Assembly: GCF_003952485.1 (NCBI RefSeq)
Contig: NZ_CP034447.1
Span: 4,106,501 to 4,170,500, forward strand
Length of the DNA stretch: 64,000 bases
Reading direction: 5' to 3'
DNA from: Mesorhizobium sp. M1E.F.Ca.ET.045.02.1.1
Lineage (GTDB): Bacteria > Pseudomonadota > Alphaproteobacteria > Rhizobiales > Rhizobiaceae
This document shows, piece after piece, positions 1-8,397 of this stretch. How positions within the stretch are numbered: position 1 is the stretch's first letter; each line of letters opens with the position of its first letter. The translations under genes were made by a program, and so were the position numbers. The notes beneath the pieces were generated by a model, which ran no database searches, was not told where the DNA came from, and saw nothing but the letters and a program-made list of their open reading frames with translations.

Positions 1-607
1 GCAATAAATCCAGCTCCAATAAGGTTTGGTTGGATCGACTGTCGTACAATCCAGGAATGGAATTTCTGGGCTTGGCGCGTTCGAGCTGGCTCCCCTGGAT
101 CACGAAGTGATACGGCTGGCAGTGCACCGTCAGTCTGCGGCCGAGGCGTCCTAGCGTCTTCAGTCCGATTCCAAATCTTCCCTTGCTGAATGGGTCATTC
201 CGCTTGGTGGATATGAAGGCTAGCGTCATGGCGATTACATGCTCAAGATGAACACGTTCACCATCGTGCACCACCAAAAGCTTCTGCCGACCCCCGGTGC
301 CTTGGACCGCGGCACGGACCTCGCTCGCCCCCAGGTCATCTGCATTCTGTACGACCTCAATGAGACCGTGAAAGGATTCCACATTTAGCTGTTCGGCACT
401 GATTTGCGCGCCGTCGAGGACTTGCCTCAGGACTCCGGGAGTGCCGTGTTGCAGGTGCTCAAGTTCCTCCAGTGCGGCATCTGCGAAATCGCGGGTCAAT
501 GGGTCCTCTACCGGACCTGCATTAAGCCCCAGGCTCCAGAGCCTACGGGCTGCGCCCCGGCCCATGTCGGAATGCGTAGCTACGGTCCTGATTTCACCTG
601 CGAGCAC
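1..607 (-). CDS. GHKL/HSP90-like ATPase-domain protein (3' end outside window)
   Basis: This is an open minus-strand frame from a GTG at 607 that runs off the window edge, so about 202 residues are visible. A good ribosome site (GGGAGGAG) sits a few bases before the GTG. The translation carries the Bergerat ATP-binding signature in order: an N-box (EVVQNADDLGA), a G1-like segment (VVHDGERVHLEHV) and a G2 box (KGRFGIGLKTLG). The family is the HSP90-type/sacsin-like HATPase group, often found in large bacterial proteins of defence islands. Only the N-terminal ATPase is visible, so the effector domain and true length are unknown. It lies downstream of the methyltransferase/helicase operon on the same strand, separated by an IS630 relic. 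Membership in that system is inference. Confidence 0.75.
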   Translation of the reverse strand, partial: MLAGEIRTVATHSDMGRGAARRLWSLGLNAGPVEDPLTRDFADAALEELEHLQHGTPGVLRQVLDGAQISAEQLNVESFHGLIEVVQNADDLGASEVRAAVQGTGGRQKLLVVHDGERVHLEHVIAMTLAFISTKRNDPFSKGRFGIGLKTLGRLGRRLTVHCQPYHFVIQGSQLERAKPRNSIPGLYDSRSNQTLLELDLL

Positions 608-630
608 GTTCTGCTCCTCCCAGCACCTGT

Positions 631-741
631 TTACCGTGGTTTGTCCGCTGCGTTCCAGTTTTCTCCGAGAATTTTGGAATCGTGAAGCTCTCGATAAGCG
701 ACACGGTCGGCGAGAACTTTAGCTTCGGTGGGCGTCGCCAT
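631..741 (-). CDS. possible short upstream ORF (36 aa)
   Basis: A short ATG-initiated frame (MATPTEAKVLADRV...) ends 24 bases before the GTG of the ATPase gene and is in a different frame from it. It could be a leader peptide or the frameshifted N-terminus of the downstream protein. Nothing in it is recognised. The remaining sequence between this ORF and the IS630 relic shows no gene. Confidence 0.2.
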   Translation of the reverse strand: MATPTEAKVLADRVAYRELHDSKILGENWNAADKPR

Positions 742-840
742 TTGACTGGGGAGATCTGCCGCCGGTCATCGATGAAAGCGAACGCTCTTGAGCTGATTCC
801 GTTTGAGGCGGTGCGCAAACTTTCTCTGCCCTAAAGCGTG

Positions 841-1130
841 TCGCGATTAATCGGCCTCATATCCGGCAGCTTTGAAGAAGTTTCTGCATTCGGTTGGGTC
901 GAACAAGTTGGCAGATATCGCCGAGAGCCTGGCAGACTGCGTCGAAGGTTCTGGCCGCCTTCTTTCGCAGCCGCGCCTTGAGTTTTGAGTAGGCCATCTC
1001 GATCGAGTTGAGATCTGGCGAGTATGGGGGCAGGAACAGGAACCAGGCGCCGCTTTGGCGAACCAACTGTGCGGCGCGCTCGTTCTTGTTGAGGCCGACA
1101 TTGTCGAGAATGACGAAATCGCCGGGCGAT
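841..1130 (-). pseudogene. IS630-family transposase relic
   Basis: One minus-strand frame reads GDFVILDNVGLNKNE, then FLPPYSPDLNSIEMAYSKLK. The latter is the last catalytic block of IS630 DDE transposases, with the third acidic residue in 'IEM'. The frame is closed upstream by a stop just before the conserved block. Downstream it drifts, and the expected tail (NLFDPTEC...FKAAGYEAD) continues in another frame, so at least one frameshift is present. The N-terminal two thirds are missing. It sits between the nuclease gene and the GHKL ATPase gene and marks past insertion. The rest of the 1130-1393 stretch shows no gene. Confidence 0.7.
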
Positions 1131-1392
1131 CACGACCCCATCCGCCAACTTGTTCCACCTCCCCCGCCACGCTCTCCCATCCGCCGACCATCGTGGCCTG
1201 CGAAATATAGCCATGGCCACATGGCGTAAGATCGCTCGTCTCGATGATGCCTGAAATTCGATTGGACATCGGACGGGGCATCCGCCTGCTCAAAAGATCG
1301 ATAACTTTACCGTGCCGTCAAAAACTAGGCGCGCCATCCCGACGCGAGCTGCGGCGCGGGGGCTTGGGCGAGGCATCCCCGTGCGATTGACA

Positions 1393-2034
1393 TCAGACCT
1401 TTTCTTCATCGTCGCTGACCGGAGCTATGATTTCCGACAGCCGCTTTCCGTCATGCATCCAGTAGTCCCACCCTCGGACCGACGGCCAGTTGTAGCCCAT
1501 CTTCCGAACTGCCAGTAGCGCCGCGCGCGACAGGTAAACCTCCTGACCTTCGTAGGAGACCTTGCGGTTCGAGACGATGGTGCAGGTGACATTCGGATCC
1601 TTGGAGAAGGTCAGCAAGGTCCCGGGCTTCAAGCCGATCATATCGAAGGTGAGATTGTCCGCGCGCTTGCGAGTGGCGACGATGGCCTCCTTCTCTTCAG
1701 GAGTGAAGCCCTGTTCGGCATCGCTCGGCGTCACATCGGCGGTCGCCACCAGCTCGATGATGGCCTTCGCAAGGTCGGGATCGACCTTGAAGAACTCGCG
1801 CCGCAATCTTGCTCGCTTCTCCCCGAAGACAAAATGCAGCGTTCGCTCCAGTTTCCTGCAATCAGGAACCCTGGCCGAGTAGTGGCATTCGAAAGGCAAG
1901 GGAACGGCGGTCACATCGAGCTGCCGAAGGCGCGTCGCGACGTCGTTTGCCTGCGTCATTCCAATCTTCACGAAACCCGGCATGGCCTCGTTGGTGAAAA
2001 TATAAACAATGCCGGGGGCAGCGGGTTCGGTCAT
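1393..2034 (-). CDS. GIY-YIG/T5orf172-like nuclease-domain protein
   Basis: The 213-residue protein begins with a GIY-YIG-type fold. 'GIVYIFTNEAMPGFVKIGMT' is the paired GIY/YIG strand region of the T5orf172 subgroup (VYI...VKIG), followed by 'RLRQLD' and a helix with 'CRKLERTLHFVF'. The C-terminal half (about 125-213) has a small domain with 'GTLLTF...CTIVSNRKVSYEGQEVYLSRAALL', which resembles the DNA-recognition/DUF4357-type tail found on restriction-associated nucleases. The start at 2034 gives an ATGA overlap with the helicase stop, so it is probably translationally coupled to it; an ATG two codons upstream is also possible. Cleavage activity is inferred from the family. It is the last gene of the defence-like operon before the IS630 relic. 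Confidence 0.7.
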   Translation of the reverse strand: MTEPAAPGIVYIFTNEAMPGFVKIGMTQANDVATRLRQLDVTAVPLPFECHYSARVPDCRKLERTLHFVFGEKRARLRREFFKVDPDLAKAIIELVATADVTPSDAEQGFTPEEKEAIVATRKRADNLTFDMIGLKPGTLLTFSKDPNVTCTIVSNRKVSYEGQEVYLSRAALLAVRKMGYNWPSVRGWDYWMHDGKRLSEIIAPVSDDEEKV

Positions 2035-4766
2035 GACCATCCTGTCCGCATGAAAGCCTCAAGATCGCGCGACGACAAGATTTTCTCAGTCGATTCCCAA
2101 TCGAGTCCCTTGTCGTCAGCGATGTCCCTCCAGTAGCGCTTCTCGACTGGCGACTTCATGAGGTCGACGCGCGACGGGAACATACGGACGGCCTCGCGAT
2201 CCATCAGCACGGCATCGACCCAGGCGTCCTCGAACGAATCCGGCAATTGTCCCAGAACCTTGAAGATGTCCTCGAACCGCTCAGACAAGGCTCCGTAGAC
2301 TTCATCCTCATAGGTACCCGCATAGCGAAGATTGGCGATATGGACTTGCTGCCGCCGCTGTCCGATGCGTTGGATGCGACCCTTGCGCTGTTCGAGGCGC
2401 GCCGGATTCCACGGTAGATCCACGTTGACCTGGGATCCGAGCCGCTGAAGGTTCAAACCCTCGCAGGCCGCGTCCGTGGCGGCGACCAGACGAATGGTGC
2501 CGGTCTTCACTCTGTCCTTGATGTCATCGCGATCGGCACGTCGGCGTTCTTTGCCGAGAAACACGAACGATCGATCGCCACCCGCGTAGAGAGCGACCTT
2601 CTCTCCTGGGAATTGCTCACAGAGCCGTTCGGCGACGAACGCCGCGGTGTCGTAATACTGACTGAAAGCGATCATGCCGTGGTCATCGAGCCATCGACGG
2701 TTCTGTAGGTAGTGGACGATGACCGCAACCTTCGGATCCATTCGGTCGCGCTCGAAGACGGCGACCAGGCTGGTTTCAACCTCTCTTAGCGCATCGATTT
2801 CGGTGGGCGTCAGTGGCAGCCGCGACCTCTCGCCAATCAGATCGTCCTCCTCGTCCATCACTGTGGCGCCAGCAAGCATTGACCGTGTAGTGGCGAGACC
2901 TGCGGCGACTGACGATCCGATGCGGCGCAAGAGAATCGTTTTCATAAAGCCCGCTGCCGGACGCGCCTTCGCGTAGAGGGAGCAGAACCGGATTGCCGCG
3001 TCGTAGGCTTGACGAAACGCGAGGCCCATTTCGAGGCCGCCGCCGTCGAACAACTGTTCGGATAATTCGTCCTCAAGGCGGGGGTGGACCACGACCTCGA
3101 TTGGGGCGAGAAGCTTGGCCTCCTCGAGCATGCCGCGCGAGCGCCGAATCACGCGACGGATGATGGGATTTGTTTGATTCGCCAATCGCTCGAACTGGTG
3201 GCGAAGCTCGGCCCTGACGCCGCGGGACAGGTCGTCGTATCGCGGTCCGTCTACCTTGCTATCGGGAAGTTTCGCCGCCGTCCGAACCTGGCGGTAAATC
3301 GGATCTTCTGCTGAGGGCGGCAAAGGATTGCGGAGCAGAGCCCATTGATCGGTTGGGTTCATGGGCCATGGTATCTCGCCGGTCAGATAGCCCATGCAAG
3401 CGTCGGAAGCCCAGCCGCGGCTGCCTTCGCTCCCGAGCACATGGTTCGCTCCCTTCGCGAGCATCGCGACAAGGTCGTGGAGTTCCTCGGCCCGCAACTG
3501 AATCGGCGTTGCGGTGCCGATTAGGACGCTCTGAGCGTTGACGGCGATCTTCTCCATAAAGGCAAGCAGCCGCTTCTCGCCGACGCGGGTGCCGTCCTTG
3601 CCGCTGCGGTCCGCCCGAGCCTTATGGGCTTCGTCGAGGATGACGACGGCAAACTTCTTGTTGATGAGGTGCCTGATCTCACTGTCCTCATCGCCGCTGA
3701 CAATCAACCCCGTAGAGACAATCCCTACCCTCATGGGACAACGCGCGACCGCGCCTGAATCGCCCTTAAAAGAGAGCGGCAACTCTTTGCCGTCGAGCCA
3801 CTGTTTTGTCGTGCTCGACCAGATCGCCGATGGGATACCAAGGTTGTCCCGAAGCTCCGTCTGCCATTGCCGCATGAGGGTCGCGGGCGCCAGGATCAGG
3901 ACGCCGCCGTTGGAGAGGAGGGAAAGGACGAGTGCGGCGGAGGCCATCGAGAGCGTCTTGCCGAGTCCCACGTCATCGGCAATTAGGAATCGGGCCTTGC
4001 GATAGAGCTTCCAGTCATCGACGCAGGTCTGGACGAATCGCTTCTGCCATGGACGGAGGATTTGGCCGGACTTGTAGATTGGGCGATCAATCAGGACCGA
4101 AGCGGGGTTCTCAATACCAAGCTGATCGCGGGCCTCTTCAATCGAGCGATATTCGATCCGACGAGAGACCGCACCGATGTGCTCGACGACCGCATTCGGC
4201 AGGTCGATGCCGAGCGACCAGAAATGTTCGAATTCCTCGCGCACCCAGGCAGTCGCCTCCGGATCATCGTCCTCCCACATGATCTCGTAAGAATGGAGCA
4301 GGCCGGTCGCGCTCTCGTTCATCGAGCCAACGAAAGCGCTCGACCCGCCATTGCGATACTCAATGATTCCCGCCTTGCCGTGCAGAAATACAGTAGAGCC
4401 ATCGCGAGGCACGACCCTGACCTTCATCCGTCCGGACACAAGCAGGTCGTGCAAAATGCGGTAGCGATCCTTCTCGAAGAGCGCGTCGAGGCTGGTCTGG
4501 TCCGCCATCCAGTTCGCCACGAGCATGCGAGAAATGGCGTTGGTCCCCTCGGAGGCTGCCTTTGCAATAGCCACGTCATTCGGGTCGAGTTCCGCGTTGC
4601 AGACGACCCTAATCTCGTCGACATTTCGAATCTCCTCCGAGACCAACTCCAGGAGCGACGATCGGAAGTAGCCAGCGACGCGCAAATACCGTTCTGCGCG
4701 CGACAGTCGTTCCCCTAGCATGTCGCGTAGCGAGGTGCGGCGAGACGAATGACGCGTGATGGCCAT
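2031..4766 (-). CDS. PLD-domain/SNF2-type helicase fusion
   Basis: A 911-residue protein. Residues about 1-190 form a phospholipase D-like domain with an HxK box at H129/K131 and a following GSMNES segment, as in PLD nucleases attached to helicases. A SNF2-like superfamily 2 motor follows: Walker A at about 263-271 (ADDVGLGKT), DEAH at 378-381, and a C-terminal helicase half ending in the arginine-finger motif VI (EQRKGRIQRIGQRR). The gene lies 17 bp downstream of the methyltransferase and overlaps the nuclease gene by 4 bases, so they form one operon. A role in recognising or remodelling unmodified DNA is inferred from restriction-like systems. DISARM keeps PLD (DrmC) and SNF2 (DrmD) on separate proteins; here they are joined. 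Confidence 0.85.
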   Translation of the reverse strand: MAITRHSSRRTSLRDMLGERLSRAERYLRVAGYFRSSLLELVSEEIRNVDEIRVVCNAELDPNDVAIAKAASEGTNAISRMLVANWMADQTSLDALFEKDRYRILHDLLVSGRMKVRVVPRDGSTVFLHGKAGIIEYRNGGSSAFVGSMNESATGLLHSYEIMWEDDDPEATAWVREEFEHFWSLGIDLPNAVVEHIGAVSRRIEYRSIEEARDQLGIENPASVLIDRPIYKSGQILRPWQKRFVQTCVDDWKLYRKARFLIADDVGLGKTLSMASAALVLSLLSNGGVLILAPATLMRQWQTELRDNLGIPSAIWSSTTKQWLDGKELPLSFKGDSGAVARCPMRVGIVSTGLIVSGDEDSEIRHLINKKFAVVILDEAHKARADRSGKDGTRVGEKRLLAFMEKIAVNAQSVLIGTATPIQLRAEELHDLVAMLAKGANHVLGSEGSRGWASDACMGYLTGEIPWPMNPTDQWALLRNPLPPSAEDPIYRQVRTAAKLPDSKVDGPRYDDLSRGVRAELRHQFERLANQTNPIIRRVIRRSRGMLEEAKLLAPIEVVVHPRLEDELSEQLFDGGGLEMGLAFRQAYDAAIRFCSLYAKARPAAGFMKTILLRRIGSSVAAGLATTRSMLAGATVMDEEDDLIGERSRLPLTPTEIDALREVETSLVAVFERDRMDPKVAVIVHYLQNRRWLDDHGMIAFSQYYDTAAFVAERLCEQFPGEKVALYAGGDRSFVFLGKERRRADRDDIKDRVKTGTIRLVAATDAACEGLNLQRLGSQVNVDLPWNPARLEQRKGRIQRIGQRRQQVHIANLRYAGTYEDEVYGALSERFEDIFKVLGQLPDSFEDAWVDAVLMDREAVRMFPSRVDLMKSPVEKRYWRDIADDKGLDWESTEKILSSRDLEAFMRTGWS

Positions 4767-4783
4767 GCGATATGGACTACCTC

Positions 4784-7705
4784 TTAGAGGCGATCGACTT
4801 CGAGCTTCTGAGCTAGGAGATCTGCTGCCGCGTATTCAGCAGGGCGGGTCTTCACTGTCTTGAGCGCCACATATCGGGCGAACTCGACGAGCTTCGTGCG
4901 CGTCGGCCAGTAATCGGGTCCGTACTCAGTCCGCAGATACGACATGCCGTACTTGGGATCTTCCTTTTGCATAGTCTTGTAGATCGCGAACAGGACGCGG
5001 CGCAGCGGCGATGTCGGGAAGCCTTTGCCTTCCAGGAGACGCGCCTTCATCTCATCGGCACCTGCGAGCGATGCGGCATTCGCCTTGGTCGACCCCATCA
5101 GCGCCTTATGGTCGGCGACGGCGAAGGTCTTTGCGAAATCCTGAAAGTCGGCGAACCGCGTTGTTCCCTTGGATTCCATGTCGAGCATGCGCACGTAGAA
5201 ACGGGACGCCGGATCTAGCTCCCGCCACAGCCCGGTCTGGAAGCCCTCAGGCACGAGCTTGTTGTTGGCCACGGAAGCCGCATATTCAATCAACTCGCGG
5301 ATGACAGTCTTCTCGCCCTTCTTGAACTTGCGGTAGACGTCTGCACCCACCTCGACGCGGTCGATAGTCTCGTAGCCCGTAATGACGCGAAGCGCCGCCG
5401 CGTAGGCCGCAAGTTGTAGATCGCCATCAGTGTAGAGGCGCTCAGCGGTCCAATCCTCGTCCAGGTCATGGAGTACCTTTAATTGCCGGTCCACCTCGGA
5501 CTCGATCTCGCCCTCTATATCCATCCGTTTGGCATTCTTCGCCGCCAGTCTCTTGCGAAGGACGAGCAGGATCGTGCCCTGAACGTAGTTGCCCTCCTTG
5601 AGCGCACTCTCCGTTTCGGTGACGATATTCCACGCAGCTGTCACCCTGAGACCAGCCGACCACATGATTGCCGCCAGGTCAGCCCAGACGCCCGCATCCT
5701 GGTGGGTAAACATGACCACCTGAAGCCCGTTGTCCGGCATGTGGGTGGCAATGGCCTTGTAGGCATCGACCATGTCGGCGCGGAACTTTTCATCGGAGCC
5801 TTTGATGGCCTTTGATCGTTGGCTATCCCACGTCCACTGATCGAAGGGTGGCGGCGCGTTCTTGCGCAGCCAGGCGATGAAGAACTCAGTAATCTCGTGA
5901 TAGTTGACTGCGTCTGCGTAAGGCGGGTCGGTGACAAAAAGCTCACAAGAAACACCATGCATGTTGGCGTTTCGAGGAACAACCTCGCGTCGAGTGTCTG
6001 GAAGTGTCAGTGACGGTATGTTTGTGGAGTTATCAGCTGCATATTCGAAGCTCCGGACGCCATAATTCAGCAAAGTATTGAGAGCCTGGTTTATGAAGAC
6101 GCGATCAATGCAAGTGTCTCGGCCAGAATTAGCACTGCGGGAATGTATTCCGCAAAGCTTCGCATTAAAATTTAGATCGTTGGCTAATATAAGGGCGCCA
6201 AATGCTGAAATACCGCGTCGGCTGAGAGACAGCATGAGCAACTGCCTCGCTCCGAACAAGTGATGCCAATAGGTCCAGCCGCGGGTGCGGATTGGCTCGT
6301 CGGTCTTCTCACCCGGTTCGATTGGCATGTCGGGCACAAGGCCCTCTTCCTGCCAGCGGGCTAGATTTTCTCGGACGACTGCTTCCACCTGGCGTTCCCT
6401 GGCAAGGTCCTCGTCCGTCACTGAAGCGAAGAAGGTGTGCTGTCGGCGCTTACCAAGCGACGCCTTGGTGATCCACTGGATGCAATAAAGACGCTCTTGC
6501 AGAGCGTCTTCAGGTCGGGGCACGAAGTCGTGCTTCTCCCAACGACGCAGGCCGTTTTTGTTGATCCGACCCTCTCGACGATCGCCACGGATCACGGAAA
6601 TCGCGACGCCGTCCTTCTCAGGGTTCATCGGATGAACAAGGCGGCCACCTTGGACGGTGCCCTGTGCAGCGACTTTCATTGCCCCTTCGTCGACGCCGGT
6701 TTCTATGACGATTTCGTAACACCTACGGTCGTGATCAGGAACGAGCCGCGCGACTACGCTGCGGGTCTTCGAGATCACCCATGACGGTGCCATAGGAACC
6801 ATCCAGCCTGTCTTCGGGCAGCGTGTCTCTAGACAATAGAGATAGGCCTTGGCGCGATTGCCGTGGGCATCGTGCTCAACCCCGAGGCGCGTGATCTCGG
6901 CATCGACAGCCTGCGCAACGCGCTTCTGCTCGGCGTCGACCTCGGCACGCTTCTCTTTGCTGGCGCCGATGAAGTTGAAGGCTCCCCAGGTTAGCATGCA
7001 GGCGATCGGGTTGAGATCGGAGGCGTAGACGTCGCACCCCATGCGCGCTGCCTCGAACGGGATCGACCCGCCGCCGCAGAAGGTGTCAGCGACCTTGGGT
7101 CGATGGCCAAACCGCATGATGCCAAGTTGCTCGATCAGCTCTGGGAACGAACGCGCCGACGTTTTGAGATGCGCGTTCACTTCGTCCCAGATGCCGCCAA
7201 GAAGCTCGTCCTCGTTACATTCCTCGGGCCGGAAGCAAAATGCGAGGCGGTCGTCATAGGGAAGCGTCGCTAGCCATTCGGCAATCAACCGGTGTCGGTC
7301 TTCCTTGGTGAGCGTCTTCCTCCAGATCGGGCGATCGCCGGGCTCGACAAGCTTGAGATAACTTGACCAATCTGAATCGATGTCCCTTGGCGAAATTGAC
7401 TTGATGCGCCGGGCGATCGCTGCGTCGTCCATGCCCATTAGCATCAGGAAAATGCGGAGGTCCTTCATCGGATCGTTCGTCGCGGGCAATAGACATCCGA
7501 GCACTGTGGCTCGAACGAGGATGAGCGGCTTGCGCCCTTTCCAGTAAGAGCCAAGCGCCGTCAACGTCTGTCCTGCTCCGGCTTTCCGTTCTTTGTAAGC
7601 CTCAGCGGAAATGCGCCCGACCGGCAGCTCACGCTCAATGAAAGAGGGGGCATCGGCCAGGGACAACGGAGCTACTTTCGGAGGGATTAACGTCATCGTG
7701 TTCAT
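4784..7705 (-). CDS. DUF1156-type N6-adenine DNA methyltransferase
   Basis: A 973-residue methylase of the DUF1156/COG1743 type. The N-terminus (SFIERELPVGRISAEAYKERKAG) is the DUF1156 block. The AdoMet-binding motif I is at about 207-213 (DTFCGGG) and the catalytic motif IV is DPPY at 593-596. This order, with about 380 intervening residues and a Cys-containing insert near 291-296, is typical of this large family. Family members transfer a methyl group from AdoMet to adenine N6 in DNA. Here it would protect self DNA while the DUF499 ATPase and PLD-SNF2 helicase act on foreign DNA; that division of labour is inference. It is close to DrmMI of class 1 DISARM by domain type. Confidence 0.88.
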   Translation of the reverse strand: MNTMTLIPPKVAPLSLADAPSFIERELPVGRISAEAYKERKAGAGQTLTALGSYWKGRKPLILVRATVLGCLLPATNDPMKDLRIFLMLMGMDDAAIARRIKSISPRDIDSDWSSYLKLVEPGDRPIWRKTLTKEDRHRLIAEWLATLPYDDRLAFCFRPEECNEDELLGGIWDEVNAHLKTSARSFPELIEQLGIMRFGHRPKVADTFCGGGSIPFEAARMGCDVYASDLNPIACMLTWGAFNFIGASKEKRAEVDAEQKRVAQAVDAEITRLGVEHDAHGNRAKAYLYCLETRCPKTGWMVPMAPSWVISKTRSVVARLVPDHDRRCYEIVIETGVDEGAMKVAAQGTVQGGRLVHPMNPEKDGVAISVIRGDRREGRINKNGLRRWEKHDFVPRPEDALQERLYCIQWITKASLGKRRQHTFFASVTDEDLARERQVEAVVRENLARWQEEGLVPDMPIEPGEKTDEPIRTRGWTYWHHLFGARQLLMLSLSRRGISAFGALILANDLNFNAKLCGIHSRSANSGRDTCIDRVFINQALNTLLNYGVRSFEYAADNSTNIPSLTLPDTRREVVPRNANMHGVSCELFVTDPPYADAVNYHEITEFFIAWLRKNAPPPFDQWTWDSQRSKAIKGSDEKFRADMVDAYKAIATHMPDNGLQVVMFTHQDAGVWADLAAIMWSAGLRVTAAWNIVTETESALKEGNYVQGTILLVLRKRLAAKNAKRMDIEGEIESEVDRQLKVLHDLDEDWTAERLYTDGDLQLAAYAAALRVITGYETIDRVEVGADVYRKFKKGEKTVIRELIEYAASVANNKLVPEGFQTGLWRELDPASRFYVRMLDMESKGTTRFADFQDFAKTFAVADHKALMGSTKANAASLAGADEMKARLLEGKGFPTSPLRRVLFAIYKTMQKEDPKYGMSYLRTEYGPDYWPTRTKLVEFARYVALKTVKTRPAEYAAADLLAQKLEVDRL

Positions 7706-7717
7706 CTGGCCGCCGGG

Positions 7718-8371
7718 TCAAGCAAAGGCAGATGCGTCGCCGTGACTGGCGATGACCTTGAGAGCGGCGGACTCGAGTTTCGTGCGCTCCGAATTCCGCT
7801 CAGATTGGAAACCGTCATTCTTCCGGGGCGGCAATCGGCCGCGCCCCATCATTGAGCCGAGCGTGAACACATCTTGCTTCGTTCCGAAACACAGCGCCTT
7901 CGCGAGCGCACCGCGCCATCCCAGGGCGGTCTGGTGCGCATAGCCAGTCGAGGCGGCGGTCATGGTGTAGAGCCACCAACGCTCCTCGGGCTTGAGGCCA
8001 GTCCAATTCCGGATGGCAACCTCGCATTGTTCAATCGAAATATCATCACCTTCGATAGCCCAGACAAGCACCAGGAGTTCCTTGCCGAGAAGACGCTGAA
8101 CGGCGTTGTTGCCGAGCGACCAGGATCCAGCCTTCTTGCGTTCCGACTTCAAACGGCGGTTGAATTCTAGGCGGGCCTCGCCTGAGATAGCATCCCATTT
8201 TGCCTTCACAAGATTGGCTCGGTGAATGACTTCGGGGCCCCAGCTTTCCTCTGTCTCCTTCGGAGGACGACCGAAAACCTCGAAGACGTACACATCATCC
8301 TTTGGGGCGCGCGGCACCTGCACGAGATAGCAGTGCTCGAGGTAATGGTCGGCGCAATCGAAGCCAGACAT
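7718..8371 (-). CDS. DUF3780-family protein
   Basis: A protein of 217 residues recognised as DUF3780 from the block 'NWTGLKPEERWWLYTMTAA' and an N-terminal segment with HYLEHCYLVQVPR. The ATG at 8371 is chosen because AAGGGA lies a suitable distance upstream. An in-frame GTG at 8422 would overlap the DUF499 gene by 25 bases. The function of the family is unknown. It is encoded between DUF499 ATPases and DUF1156 methylases, which suggests a structural or specificity subunit of that complex (inference). Confidence 0.8.
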   Translation of the reverse strand: MSGFDCADHYLEHCYLVQVPRAPKDDVYVFEVFGRPPKETEESWGPEVIHRANLVKAKWDAISGEARLEFNRRLKSERKKAGSWSLGNNAVQRLLGKELLVLVWAIEGDDISIEQCEVAIRNWTGLKPEERWWLYTMTAASTGYAHQTALGWRGALAKALCFGTKQDVFTLGSMMGRGRLPPRKNDGFQSERNSERTKLESAALKVIASHGDASAFA

Positions 8372-8397
8372 AACGCGCATTCCCTTGTTGGTTTCGA

